The position numbers were made by a program, and so were the translations under genes. A stretch of 64,000 nt of DNA, taken from assembly GCF_030297015.1 (NCBI RefSeq), contig NZ_AP028056.1:568939-632938 (forward strand), given 5' to 3'. Every line of letters starts with the position of its first letter. Position 1 is the stretch's first letter. Positions 17,446-25,851 of this stretch are shown piece after piece. Origin of the DNA: Brooklawnia propionicigenes. Lineage in GTDB: Bacteria; Actinomycetota; Actinomycetes; Propionibacteriales; Propionibacteriaceae. The notes beneath the pieces were generated by a model. It did not search any database, was not told where the DNA came from, and saw only the letters and a program-made list of their open reading frames with translations.

Positions 17446-18461
17446 TTACCAGCCGCGACCGCTTGTTCTACAGCCCAGCAGACCGGCTTGCCCCGCTCAG
17501 TCTGCTGTTCATGGCCGTGCTGTGGGGTTCGACCTTCTTCGTGCTGCACGACATGCTCGATCGCATCGATGCCGCCGATCTGCTGGCGGTCCGGTTCACG
17601 ATCGCCGCGGTCGTCTTCGGCGCGGTGGTGCACCGCAAGCTGCTCTGGTCGCGCACCACGGTCCGGCAGGGCGCCATCCTCGGCCTGATCTTCGGCTCGG
17701 CGCAGCTGTTGCAGACCTACGGCCTGGCGCACACCAGCGCGTCCATCTCGGGATTCCTGACTGGGCTCTATGTCGTGGTCACCCCCATTCTCGAGGGTGT
17801 GCTGTTGAAGGCCCGGGTGCGTCAGCGGGTCTGGCTGGCGGTGGCGCTGGCCACGGTCGGTCTGGCCGCGTTGACCATCGTCCCCGGCGCGGGGACGACA
17901 AAGTTCGGCATCGGTGAGGCGCTGACGGTGGCCAGCGCGCTGGTCTACGCGATACACATCATCTACACGGGCCGGGTCGCCACCCAGGACAAGGCCGTGA
18001 CCCTGGCCGTCGTGCAGACTGCCGGTGTGGCGGTGGTCTGCACGATCGCCGCGCTGCCGGGTGGCATCGGGCTGCCTCAGCGGGCGTCCGACTGGTGGGC
18101 GGTGCTCTACATGGCACTGTTGTGCGGCGCGCTCACCGCCGTCTTGCAGGTGTGGGCGCAGTCGAAGGTCTCCCCCACCAGGGCCGCGGTGATCATGAGC
18201 ACCGAACCGATCTGGGCCGCCACCTTCGCGATCATGGCCGGCCAGGAGCCCTTTAGCATGCGCACCCTGCTGGGCGGCACAGCGATGGTGATCGCGATGA
18301 TCCTGTCGTCATTGCCGGATCGGTCCATGATGCGCGAGCCCGTCGTTGTGCCGGCACAAACCGTCACACCGCCCAGGGCCGGGTATCGCGGACGTCGATC
18401 AGCTGGGTCGAACTCAGCGCTGACACATGCTTATCGATCAGACCCAGACCCCGCTCATTGA
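17442..18461 (+). CDS. EamA/DMT-family transporter
   Basis: A 339-residue inner-membrane protein of the drug/metabolite transporter superfamily with about ten membrane segments arranged as two EamA repeats; the first begins LSLLFMAVLWGSTFFV and the second around LTVASALVYAIHIIYTG. These proteins export metabolites such as amino acids or small organic compounds; the substrate is not predictable. The GTG start overlaps the kinase stop (GTGA), so it is co-transcribed with the PASTA kinase. The last 33 codons run 98 nt into the convergent hydrolase gene and look non-conserved. Confidence 0.88.
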   Translation: MITSRDRLFYSPADRLAPLSLLFMAVLWGSTFFVLHDMLDRIDAADLLAVRFTIAAVVFGAVVHRKLLWSRTTVRQGAILGLIFGSAQLLQTYGLAHTSASISGFLTGLYVVVTPILEGVLLKARVRQRVWLAVALATVGLAALTIVPGAGTTKFGIGEALTVASALVYAIHIIYTGRVATQDKAVTLAVVQTAGVAVVCTIAALPGGIGLPQRASDWWAVLYMALLCGALTAVLQVWAQSKVSPTRAAVIMSTEPIWAATFAIMAGQEPFSMRTLLGGTAMVIAMILSSLPDRSMMREPVVVPAQTVTPPRAGYRGRRSAGSNSALTHAYRSDPDPAH

Positions 18462-19005
18462 GCAATCCGTCATGGATGAGGAAGCCCCGAGGTGCGGCCA
18501 CGGCGCGGGCGAAGTCGATGGTCTCCCTGGTCGCCGCCCACGGGCCGAACGCCGGAATCAGCGCGATATCGATGCCCTCGGCGACCGCGTCCAGACTGTC
18601 GCCGGGATGCAGCACGCTGGGCTCTGACTCCGCGCGGAAGACGAAGCCGACATTGCCGATCCGCGGATAGTCACGGTGAATCACCGCATGCTGACCGCCG
18701 ATGGTCTCGACCGTCAGTGATCCGATGTCGATCGTCTCGCCGGGACCGAGCCGCCGGGTCCGATCTGGCAGGTCGACGATGTCGACCACGCTCGACTCCA
18801 CCGCCACCATGGCATTCGGATTCGCGTCCAGCAGCCTCGGCAGCCAGACGGGATCGGCGTGATCGGGATGCTGATGAGTGACCAGTACCGCGTCCAGGTC
18901 GGTCAGGCCACGCCAGGCCGTGCTGAAGTCTCCGGGATCGACCAGCACCCGCTGGCCGGCGGTTTCGATGAGTACGCAGGAATGTCCGAGATGGGTGATC
19001 TGCAT
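18364..19005 (-). CDS. Metallo-beta-lactamase-fold hydrolase
   Basis: A 213-residue soluble enzyme with the MBL fold. The metal site motif appears as THQHPDHAD near residue 43, with further candidate ligands GGQHAVIH and LHPGDS. The N-terminus MQITHLGHSCVLIE is typical of the UlaG-like/UPF0173 branch. The substrate is unknown. The two ends are fixed by the strong N-terminal match and by a stop at 18364 that overlaps the DMT transporter gene by 98 nt. Confidence 0.88.
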   Translation of the reverse strand: MQITHLGHSCVLIETAGQRVLVDPGDFSTAWRGLTDLDAVLVTHQHPDHADPVWLPRLLDANPNAMVAVESSVVDIVDLPDRTRRLGPGETIDIGSLTVETIGGQHAVIHRDYPRIGNVGFVFRAESEPSVLHPGDSLDAVAEGIDIALIPAFGPWAATRETIDFARAVAAPRGFLIHDGLLNERGLGLIDKHVSALSSTQLIDVRDTRPWAV

Positions 19006-19057
19006 GTCTCCACTATGGCAGTCACAGCCCAGCGGCTCCCGGAAATCGCGCCCGCTG

Positions 19058-20101
19058 TCAGGACGCGAGTAGTTCGCCGACGATCCGGCCGGCTTCGCGG
19101 CACTGGTCGGCGTCGATGCCCAGATGGGTCACCGCACGAAGCTGATGGGCGCCCACCTTGCTGATCCGCACACCCCGGTCTGCCGCGGCAGCGATGACGT
19201 CGGCCGCCAGCCGCTCACCGGCGTCCATCACCACGATGTTGGTCGCCAGATGCTCGAGATCGATCGCTGCCGGTACCGCAGCCGTGACCTGTTCGGCGAA
19301 CAGCCGGGCGTTGGCGTGGTCATCGGCCAGCCGGTCGATGTGGTGATCCAGGGCGTACAGCGCGGCCGCGGCCAGGATGCCGGCCTGCCGCATGCCACCG
19401 CCCAGGCGTTTGCGCTGCACTCGGGCTTCCGCGATTCGTTGTGCGCTCGATACCAGCACCGAGCCCACCGGCGCGCCCATGCCCTTGGAGTAGCAGACGC
19501 TCACGGTGTCGAACAACGACCCGTACTCGCGCATCGGGACGCCGGTGGCGACGTGCGCGTTCCACAGCCGGGCACCGTCCAGGTGCATGGCCACCCCACC
19601 CTGCCGGCAGATCTCGCGGATCTCGCGCAGCGTCTCGATGGGATGAATGGTGCCCCCACCGAAGTTGTGGGTGTTCTCGATCTCGATCGCGGCGGTCTCC
19701 ACCAGGTAGGGGCCGCAGCCGAGCTCCAGCAGGTCGGTGATGTCGCTGGTCCGTGCGATGCCTGGCGTGCCGGAACTGGACGTCCAGGTACGCATGGTGA
19801 TGCCGTTGAGTGCGGCATGGGCGCCCATCTCGGCACGGACGATGTGGGCCCGCCGATCGCAGAGGATCTCGCGTCCGACCGGCACCAGCGACCAGACGCC
19901 CAGCATGTTCGCCATCGAACCGCTCGGGCAGAACAGTCCGGCCTCGTGGCCGAGCAGTTCTGCGGTGCGCGCTTCGAGTTCGTTGATCGACGGGTCCTCG
20001 CCGTAGACATCGTCGCCGACGGGCGCCGTGGCCATCGCCTGCCTCATCTGAGCGGTCGGCCGGGTGACGGTGTCAGACCTCAGATCGATCATCACTCTCA
20101 T
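19058..20101 (-). CDS. ltaE: Low-specificity threonine aldolase
   Basis: A 347-residue PLP enzyme that splits threonine or allo-threonine into glycine and acetaldehyde. DLRSDTVTRPT at the N-terminus is the family hallmark. The PLP lysine lies in VCYSKGMGAPVGS, and the aspartate contacting the cofactor is in MHLDGARLWNA. The ATG at 20101 overlaps the stop of the upstream DAHP synthase gene by 4 nt, so the two are likely one transcript; a second in-frame ATG three codons later would give the classic MIDLRSDTVT start. Confidence 0.92.
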   Translation of the reverse strand: MRVMIDLRSDTVTRPTAQMRQAMATAPVGDDVYGEDPSINELEARTAELLGHEAGLFCPSGSMANMLGVWSLVPVGREILCDRRAHIVRAEMGAHAALNGITMRTWTSSSGTPGIARTSDITDLLELGCGPYLVETAAIEIENTHNFGGGTIHPIETLREIREICRQGGVAMHLDGARLWNAHVATGVPMREYGSLFDTVSVCYSKGMGAPVGSVLVSSAQRIAEARVQRKRLGGGMRQAGILAAAALYALDHHIDRLADDHANARLFAEQVTAAVPAAIDLEHLATNIVVMDAGERLAADVIAAAADRGVRISKVGAHQLRAVTHLGIDADQCREAGRIVGELLAS

Positions 20102-21483
20102 TCGTTCCAGTCAGGCACCCGCTGCGGCACCCGGCGCAGCAGCCTGCTCTGGTTGAGCCGCTCAGCGATCATGAAGGCCAACTCCAGGCTCTGGCTGCGG
20201 TTCAGCCGCGGATCGCAGGCCGTCTCGTAGCGCGCGTCCAGGTCGGTCTCCGAAAGCTGGAAGGCTCCGCCCAGGCACTCGGTGACATCCTCGCCGGTCA
20301 GTTCGACATGCACGCCGCCGGGCCAGGTGCCCAGTTGATCGTGTACGTCGAAGAAGCCGTTCAGTTCCTCCACCACGGCCGCGTAGCTGCGGGTCTTGTA
20401 GCCGTTGGCGGTCTCGAAGGTGTTGCCATGCATCGGATCGCACACCCAGGCGACCTTGCGCCCGGTCTGCTCGACGGCCTCGATGATCGACGGCAGCTTC
20501 TCACGCACCTTGTCGGCGCCCATTCGGGCGATGAAGGTGATGCGGCCGGGCACCCGGTTCGGGTCGAGCCGGTCAGCCAGCTCGATCGCATCCGTGCCGG
20601 CAGTGTTCGGACCGAGCTTGATGCCGAGCGGGTTGGACACCCGGCGCAGCAACTCCACCTGGGCGCCGTTCGGCTGACGGGTGCGCTCCCCGATCCAGAC
20701 CATATGGCCGGACGTGTCGTAGGGCCGGTGGCTGCGGGAGTCGATGCGGGTCATGGCGTACTCGTAGTCGAGCAACAACGCCTCATGGGAGGCGTAGAAG
20801 TCGACGACCGACAAGGTGTCGTCCTTCACGCCGCAGGCCAGCATGAAGCCGAGCGCCCGCTCAATCTCACCGGCCATCTGCTCGTAGCGATGCTCGATGC
20901 GCGAATCCTGCACGAAGCTGGCATTCCAGGCGTGCAGCTGCCGGATGTCGGCGAAACCGCCGGTGACGAAGGCCCGCACCAGGTTCAGGGTGGCGGCAGA
21001 CGCGTTGTACATCTGTATCAGGCGATCGGGATCGTGGCGGCGCGATTTGGGGGTGAAGTCGAAGCCGTTGACGGCATCGCCGCGGTAGGCGGGCAGTGTG
21101 ATGGCCCCGCGCGTTTCGGTGTCCTTGGAGCGGGGCTTGGCGTACTGGCCGGCGATGCGTCCGACCTTGACGACCGGAACCTGCGCGGCGTACGTCAGCA
21201 CCACGCTCATGGACAACAAGACCCGAAGCTTGGATTTGATGTTGTCTGCGCGCACGCCGTCGAAGGTCTCAGCACAGTCGCCGCCCTGCAGAATGAATGC
21301 CTGGCTATTGGCGACCCGGGCGATCTTGTCGCGCAGATCGTCGCATTCGCCCGCAAAAACAAGCGGCGGTAGTTCGCGCAGCCGGTTCACCACCCAGTTC
21401 AGCCGGTCGGCATCCTCATAGGTGGGCTGCTGCACCTGCGGCATCGCATGCAACTCGGCTAAGGACGGGATCAGCTCAGACAC
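20098..21483 (-). CDS. aroG: Class II 3-deoxy-7-phosphoheptulonate synthase
   Basis: This enzyme joins phosphoenolpyruvate and erythrose 4-phosphate in the first step of aromatic amino acid synthesis. The 461-residue length and motifs QGGDCAE, RIAGQYAKPRS, WIGERTRQ and WVCDPMHGNT identify the plant-like class II family used by actinobacteria. The cysteine in GGDCAE and the histidine in PMHGNT belong to the metal site. It is the first gene of a pair with threonine aldolase. No leader peptide or attenuator was found in the 48 nt between it and the response regulator gene. Confidence 0.96.
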   Translation of the reverse strand: MSELIPSLAELHAMPQVQQPTYEDADRLNWVVNRLRELPPLVFAGECDDLRDKIARVANSQAFILQGGDCAETFDGVRADNIKSKLRVLLSMSVVLTYAAQVPVVKVGRIAGQYAKPRSKDTETRGAITLPAYRGDAVNGFDFTPKSRRHDPDRLIQMYNASAATLNLVRAFVTGGFADIRQLHAWNASFVQDSRIEHRYEQMAGEIERALGFMLACGVKDDTLSVVDFYASHEALLLDYEYAMTRIDSRSHRPYDTSGHMVWIGERTRQPNGAQVELLRRVSNPLGIKLGPNTAGTDAIELADRLDPNRVPGRITFIARMGADKVREKLPSIIEAVEQTGRKVAWVCDPMHGNTFETANGYKTRSYAAVVEELNGFFDVHDQLGTWPGGVHVELTGEDVTECLGGAFQLSETDLDARYETACDPRLNRSQSLELAFMIAERLNQSRLLRRVPQRVPDWNE

Positions 21484-21531
21484 GCAGCCAAGGATAATCC
21501 GTCATGCCCAATGTCGGGGTCAGTGACCGTT

Positions 21532-22197
21532 TCAGGTGTCCAGGCCCTGTTGAATCGCATACCGGGTGAGTTCGACGCGGTTGTGCAGCTGGAGTTTGCG
21601 CAGCACGTTCTGCACATGGTTCTGCACGGTTCGGTGGCTGACGAACAACAGCTCAGCGATGTCGCGGTAACTCAGGCCCTTGGCGACCAGCCGCAGTACT
21701 TCGGCTTCGCGGGGGGTCAGGGCCGGGCTGTCGTCGGCCGATGCCGGATTGTTGGCCATCCGGCGGTATTCCCCGAGCACGAGACCCGCGAGGGTGGCAG
21801 TGAAGACGGCCTCGCCCTCGGCGGTCTTGCGCACCGCATCCAGAAGCTCCTGTTTCGTGGCTGACTTCAGCACATAGCCGCTGGCGCCGGCCTTGACCGC
21901 CCGCAGTACATCGTCGCGTTCCCCGGACGCCGACATCACGAGCACCTTGAGATCCGGGAACTCGCTGGTCAGCAGCTGGGTGCAGGTCGCTCCGTCGGGC
22001 TGGGGGATGTTGAGATCCATCACCACCACATCGGGACGCGTCGCGGTGGCCCGGACCATCACCTGCTTGCCCTCGTGCGCGACCGCTACCACCTCACAGC
22101 CCATTTCGGTCAGGTCTTCGCCCAACGCATCGATCCAGAACGGGTGGTCGTCCACCAGCATGACGCGGATGCTGGTCGGGACGGGACCGGTGGGCAT
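21532..22197 (-). CDS. NarL/LuxR-family response regulator
   Basis: A 221-residue two-component regulator. The receiver domain shows MLVDDHP, the phospho-acceptor in VVMDLNIPQPDG, and LVMSAS and YVLKSA for the switch threonine/serine and lysine. The C-terminal helix-turn-helix is LTPREAEVLRLVAKGLSYRDI with VSHRTVQNHVQNVL. The start at 22197 is decided by an AGGAGG 6 nt upstream, although the frame is open for 33 more codons. The partner kinase gene lies just upstream on the same strand. Confidence 0.93.
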   Translation of the reverse strand: MPTGPVPTSIRVMLVDDHPFWIDALGEDLTEMGCEVVAVAHEGKQVMVRATATRPDVVVMDLNIPQPDGATCTQLLTSEFPDLKVLVMSASGERDDVLRAVKAGASGYVLKSATKQELLDAVRKTAEGEAVFTATLAGLVLGEYRRMANNPASADDSPALTPREAEVLRLVAKGLSYRDIAELLFVSHRTVQNHVQNVLRKLQLHNRVELTRYAIQQGLDT

Positions 22198-22203
22198 CAG
22201 ACG

Positions 22204-22209
22204 CCTCCT
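22204..22209 (-). promoter_or_regulatory. Ribosome binding site setting the response regulator start
   Basis: A perfect AGGAGG on the minus strand, 6 nt before the ATG at 22197. It argues against the longer open frame that begins at 22296. Confidence 0.75.
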
Positions 22210-22308
22210 GGACTTGCTGACCGACGATGACGGCTTCCCCATTGTGGCTCGCCGCGGGGCCACTCCTGGCTGCCGCGAGCCTGTAACTGTTGACAAGCTG
22301 ACACAGGT

Positions 22309-23460
22309 TCACTCAAGCGGAATACGAAACTCCCACTCAACACCCGATCCGGGTGATGTGGTCAGTTTGGAGCCGCCGCCCAGGTCGAGGACGCGTCCGA
22401 CGATCGACTCCTTCACTCCGAGCCGACCGGCGGCGGCGGCCGCGTCCAGCTGTTCCTGGGTCGCCCCGACTCCGTCGTCGCGCACCGAGACGATCAGCTC
22501 GTTGCCCTCCTGCTCCAGCAGGATCCAGGCGTGCGCGCCCGGACCCGCATGCTTGCCGACATTGGCCAGCACCTCGCTGATCACGCGGTCCAGTTCGTCG
22601 GCACGAGACGCCGCCATGTTGAGCTGGCCGGCCATCGTGGAGACCGTCACGGTGTCGCTCTGGTGCTTTTCCAGCATGATGGTGACGTCGGTCTTGTCGG
22701 TGTCCAGAAGTCCGCCGCCCACAAGGTCAACACTGCGGTCCTGCAAGGTGGCACGCAATTGATCTTCTTGCCGCAGGGCCAGCGAGGCCAGCAGTCTGCC
22801 ACGCGGGCCGAGTTCGTTGCCCTCACGGGCAACCATCGCCAGCACCTGAAGGACGCCGTCATGGACGATCCGGTTCAGCCGCTCACGCTCCTCAAGCGCT
22901 GCCAAGGTGGACAGGTTGCGGTCACGTTCAGCGATCGTCGCGCTCAGCTGCTCGACGAGCAGACCGATGAAGTACGGGATCGCCGCCATCAGCAGTACGT
23001 CACCCCAGGCCCGGGGCGCGACCGAGGGGGCCTGCAAGAACTGCGCGGTGCCGACCAGTATCCCACCGACCAGCCCGGCCACCGCTCCTCGCCAGATCCC
23101 CAGGACCGCCGGGGCGGCCAGCATCCAGTAGCAGGCGACACCGAGATAGCTCTCGCGCAAGACGTCGATGCCGAGGATGTAGCGGGAGCTGCCGACCACG
23201 GCGAGCGTGATGGCCATGTCGAGGATCATCAGCCCGCTGGTGCGCCATCTCGACCGCACATTGAGCAGGCAGGCAATGACCGACCAGCCTGCCACCACCA
23301 CACAGACCACCACCAGTAGCACCGGACGCTGCACCTGGGACAGCCGCATGCAGTTAACGACGATCATGTGCACCACCAACGCCATCCGCGCCCAGCCGGC
23401 CGCGCGATAGATCGTGCGCAGCAGGTTGGGATCGCGTGGAAAGGTCTGGGCGCTACTCAT
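22309..23460 (-). CDS. DesK/NarX-type sensor histidine kinase
   Basis: A 383-residue membrane kinase. About five or six hydrophobic segments occupy residues 15-180. The phospho-acceptor box of the HisKA_3 family is RIVHDGVLQVLAMV, and the ATPase domain has VISEVLANVGKHA (N box) and VSVRDDGVGA (G1), ending in GSGVEWEFRIPLE. The ATG at 23460 overlaps the stop of the upstream acyltransferase gene by 8 nt; the longer open frame lies inside that gene. It pairs with the response regulator downstream. The stimulus is unknown; coupling to phospholipid acyltransferase genes hints at membrane state, which is inference. Confidence 0.92.
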   Translation of the reverse strand: MSSAQTFPRDPNLLRTIYRAAGWARMALVVHMIVVNCMRLSQVQRPVLLVVVCVVVAGWSVIACLLNVRSRWRTSGLMILDMAITLAVVGSSRYILGIDVLRESYLGVACYWMLAAPAVLGIWRGAVAGLVGGILVGTAQFLQAPSVAPRAWGDVLLMAAIPYFIGLLVEQLSATIAERDRNLSTLAALEERERLNRIVHDGVLQVLAMVAREGNELGPRGRLLASLALRQEDQLRATLQDRSVDLVGGGLLDTDKTDVTIMLEKHQSDTVTVSTMAGQLNMAASRADELDRVISEVLANVGKHAGPGAHAWILLEQEGNELIVSVRDDGVGATQEQLDAAAAAGRLGVKESIVGRVLDLGGGSKLTTSPGSGVEWEFRIPLE

Positions 23461-24331
23461 CACTGTCCGGCGGTTGCTTGTTCGTCCGGCGTCGTTGCGC
23501 GCGTGCCCGCTGTTCGGCCAGCGCGGCACGTTCGGCCTGCTGCCGGGCGGCCTCGACCGCCTCGTCGATGATCGCCGCATCCTGCTCGTCGAGCAGCCGA
23601 GCCAGCTCTGCTTCGGAGGCGCGACGCTGTTCTTCGGCCGCGCGGCGTTCGGCCCGCTGATCGCGCCACTCGGAGATCTTGACCGGCTCCCCGGGGATAC
23701 GCACCTTCTTCGCCGTACCGGTGTACGAGTCGACGTAGCGACGTCCGGCGAGCTGGCCGATCCTGGTCATCACCAGATCTGTCAGGCCACGCAGCATGAA
23801 CCCGTCCAGCACGTTGCTGGACAGCTGAGCCTCGGCGAAGCGCCCGGTCTCGATAGGTTCACCGATGCGCAACCGGTAGCGCAATTCGGGGAGCAGGTCG
23901 TTGACGCTCAGCGGTATCAGTGCGGCAGGCACGATCGGCACCCCCGTTGACAAGGCAAGTGCGGCGAACTGTGCGTGCCCCTTGTGCAGGGTGCCGTCAC
24001 CATCAGTGGCGCCCTCCGGAAAAACGATCAGGATTTCGCCTCGGTCGAGCACCGCAGCCGGGCTGTTCCCGGAATCCGGATCGGCAAGCCAGCGGGTGTG
24101 CCGGATACCGGGAACGAGGTGGCGTCCGCTGTCTGGTTCGAAAACGACGGTGGCCTCGCGTCCCAGGGACGCCGCGACATTCAGATGATCGAACGGACTG
24201 ACCCTGTTGACCGCGACGATGCAGGCGCCTTCGGGCAGCTTGTCGATGTCGTCGGCGTCGATTCTCCACGGGTGCCGCAGCCGGTCGGCCAACTGCCGGA
24301 AGCCTGTCAGATCACGGGGTAGATCGGGCAC
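23453..24331 (-). CDS. PlsC-like acyltransferase paralogue lacking the catalytic histidine
   Basis: A 292-residue protein of the 1-acylglycerol-3-phosphate acyltransferase family. The phosphate-binding motif is kept (IVFPEGATDGDG), but the catalytic NHx4D motif reads NRVSPFDH, so the essential histidine is arginine. The C-terminal 70 residues form a charged, Ala/Arg/Glu-rich helix not found in the neighbour. It is therefore probably not an active acyltransferase, or uses altered chemistry. It sits between the sensor kinase and a canonical PlsC gene, with a 6-nt gap to the latter, as one operon. Confidence 0.85.
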   Translation of the reverse strand: MPDLPRDLTGFRQLADRLRHPWRIDADDIDKLPEGACIVAVNRVSPFDHLNVAASLGREATVVFEPDSGRHLVPGIRHTRWLADPDSGNSPAAVLDRGEILIVFPEGATDGDGTLHKGHAQFAALALSTGVPIVPAALIPLSVNDLLPELRYRLRIGEPIETGRFAEAQLSSNVLDGFMLRGLTDLVMTRIGQLAGRRYVDSYTGTAKKVRIPGEPVKISEWRDQRAERRAAEEQRRASEAELARLLDEQDAAIIDEAVEAARQQAERAALAEQRARAQRRRTNKQPPDSDE

Positions 24332-24337
24332 TGCCGG

Positions 24338-25135
24338 TCACTCCCTCACGGTCGGGTCATCGAGAACCGGGGCGCCGGCGGGAAACTGCGTGGCCGGGAC
24401 GGGCCGGGTCTGGTTCTGGTTCGGATAGGCGAGCAACTGCTTGCTCAGTTCGGTGCCCTTCAGCTCGCCACGCTTGACCCGCGAGGCATACACATCGACA
24501 TAGGTTTGCCCGGTCATCTGCTGGATGGCGCCCATCACCTCATTGGTGACCCAGCGCAGCACATGCAGATCATTGACCTGATCGCGGTACTCACTGAAAT
24601 CCATCGGATCACCGATGATGATGCGAGCATCCCGCATGGTGGGAATCCCCACCTTCGACTTGACCATCCGGGTGTTGATCATCGCCACGGGCAACACCGG
24701 CCGGCCGCTGGTCAGGGCCAGTCTCGCGACGCCGGTGTGCCCCTTGTACAGCCGGCCGTCCGGGCTGCGGGTGCCCTCCGGGAAGATCGCCACGACGCCG
24801 CCCGCGTCGAGCACATCCTCGACCGATCCCAGACCAGCCACACTGGCGCGTCCGCCGGAACGGTCGATCGGGGCCTGCCCGACAGCTGTCAGGAACCAGG
24901 CGACCACTCGACCCTTGAGGCTCTTGCCCATGAACAGTTCCTTCTTGGCGGGGAAGGTGACCTTCGGCTTGATCAGTGAGGGCAGGCTGAAGGTGTCGCC
25001 GGCGTCCAAATGGTTGGCGGCCAGCACACAGCCGCCGTCGGGAATCTTCTCGGTGCCCTCGATCTTGACGCGAAACCACCATTTGACCGCTGGACGCACC
25101 AAAGTCGCCTTGAAGAAGCTGTACCACGCGGTCAC
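24338..25135 (-). CDS. plsC: 1-acyl-sn-glycerol-3-phosphate acyltransferase
   Basis: A 265-residue membrane-associated enzyme that adds the second fatty acid to lysophosphatidic acid in phospholipid synthesis. The catalytic motif is ANHLDAGD (NHx4D), and AIFPEGTRSPDG is the phosphate-binding motif. An N-terminal hydrophobic and aromatic stretch (WYSFFKATLVRPAVKWWF) could bind the membrane. It is the first gene of a four-gene minus-strand run ending in the two-component system. Confidence 0.92.
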   Translation of the reverse strand: MTAWYSFFKATLVRPAVKWWFRVKIEGTEKIPDGGCVLAANHLDAGDTFSLPSLIKPKVTFPAKKELFMGKSLKGRVVAWFLTAVGQAPIDRSGGRASVAGLGSVEDVLDAGGVVAIFPEGTRSPDGRLYKGHTGVARLALTSGRPVLPVAMINTRMVKSKVGIPTMRDARIIIGDPMDFSEYRDQVNDLHVLRWVTNEVMGAIQQMTGQTYVDVYASRVKRGELKGTELSKQLLAYPNQNQTRPVPATQFPAGAPVLDDPTVRE

Positions 25136-25282
25136 GGGATCCTCCTTGGGCTAGAACTACCCGCACCACTCTAGTCATGACGGATTTGGTTGTACCCCGG
25201 GCAACCCGCGCCGTGTCTGGTGATCTTGGGCCCACCGCGACTAGTGTGGGCGCGTACCAAGGAGTTTGGTGCTTGACAGGTT

Positions 25283-25744
25283 GTGAGCCCCACGATGACC
25301 GACAGCGATCATTCAGACGATACCGATCAGCGGTTTGCCGAGCTGATCAAGGCCGAGTTCGGAAACTCGGATGGACCGGAGCTTTTCGGCACCCGGATGA
25401 CTGGTTTGCCACGGCCGCCTCGATCCGCACCCGCCTCCCGCCCGGTGATCGACGGCTATTTCGATCTGCAGCGTGCGATCGAAGAGGTCGAGTTGAACGA
25501 CGACGACGTCGAGCACTGGACCCCTCCGGAGCCTCCGGCCGTCGGACGGCCGGAATACCGGCATGTGCTCGGCACCGGTTTGATCGTTGCTGCGCTGGTC
25601 GTCGGCATCATGGTGCTGGCGGGCTGGCGTCCTGATCTGTGGGTCGGAGTCCTGACCCTGGTCTGTGCCGGCGCTGGCCTGGCGGTGCTACTGAGCAGCC
25701 TTCCTCGGCAGCCCGAGATCGGCTCGGACGGCGCGCAGCTCTAA
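25283..25744 (+). CDS. Small two-segment membrane protein, unknown
   Basis: A 153-residue protein, not recognised. The first 85 residues are hydrophilic and acidic; two hydrophobic segments follow (about 96-114 and 118-138), then a short tail. Either the GTG at 25283 or the ATG at 25295 could be the start; neither has a strong ribosome site. It is divergent from plsC and convergent with a lipoprotein gene. Confidence 0.6.
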   Translation: MSPTMTDSDHSDDTDQRFAELIKAEFGNSDGPELFGTRMTGLPRPPRSAPASRPVIDGYFDLQRAIEEVELNDDDVEHWTPPEPPAVGRPEYRHVLGTGLIVAALVVGIMVLAGWRPDLWVGVLTLVCAGAGLAVLLSSLPRQPEIGSDGAQL

Positions 25745-25746
25745 CC

Positions 25747-25785
25747 TCGGACCGCCGATGAGTCCGGTTCGTCGCCGCGGTCCGA
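25747..25785. terminator. Bidirectional hairpin between convergent genes
   Basis: Perfect 9-bp arms, TCGGACCGC and GCGGTCCGA, with a 21-nt loop, 2 nt after the membrane protein stop. No T-run follows, as is common in high-GC genomes. Confidence 0.5.
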
Positions 25786-25851
25786 TCCGGGCAAGCACGT
25801 CCTCACGAGGTGCCGGCACGATCGGCTGGGCACGTCGGTGCAGGGCACCGT

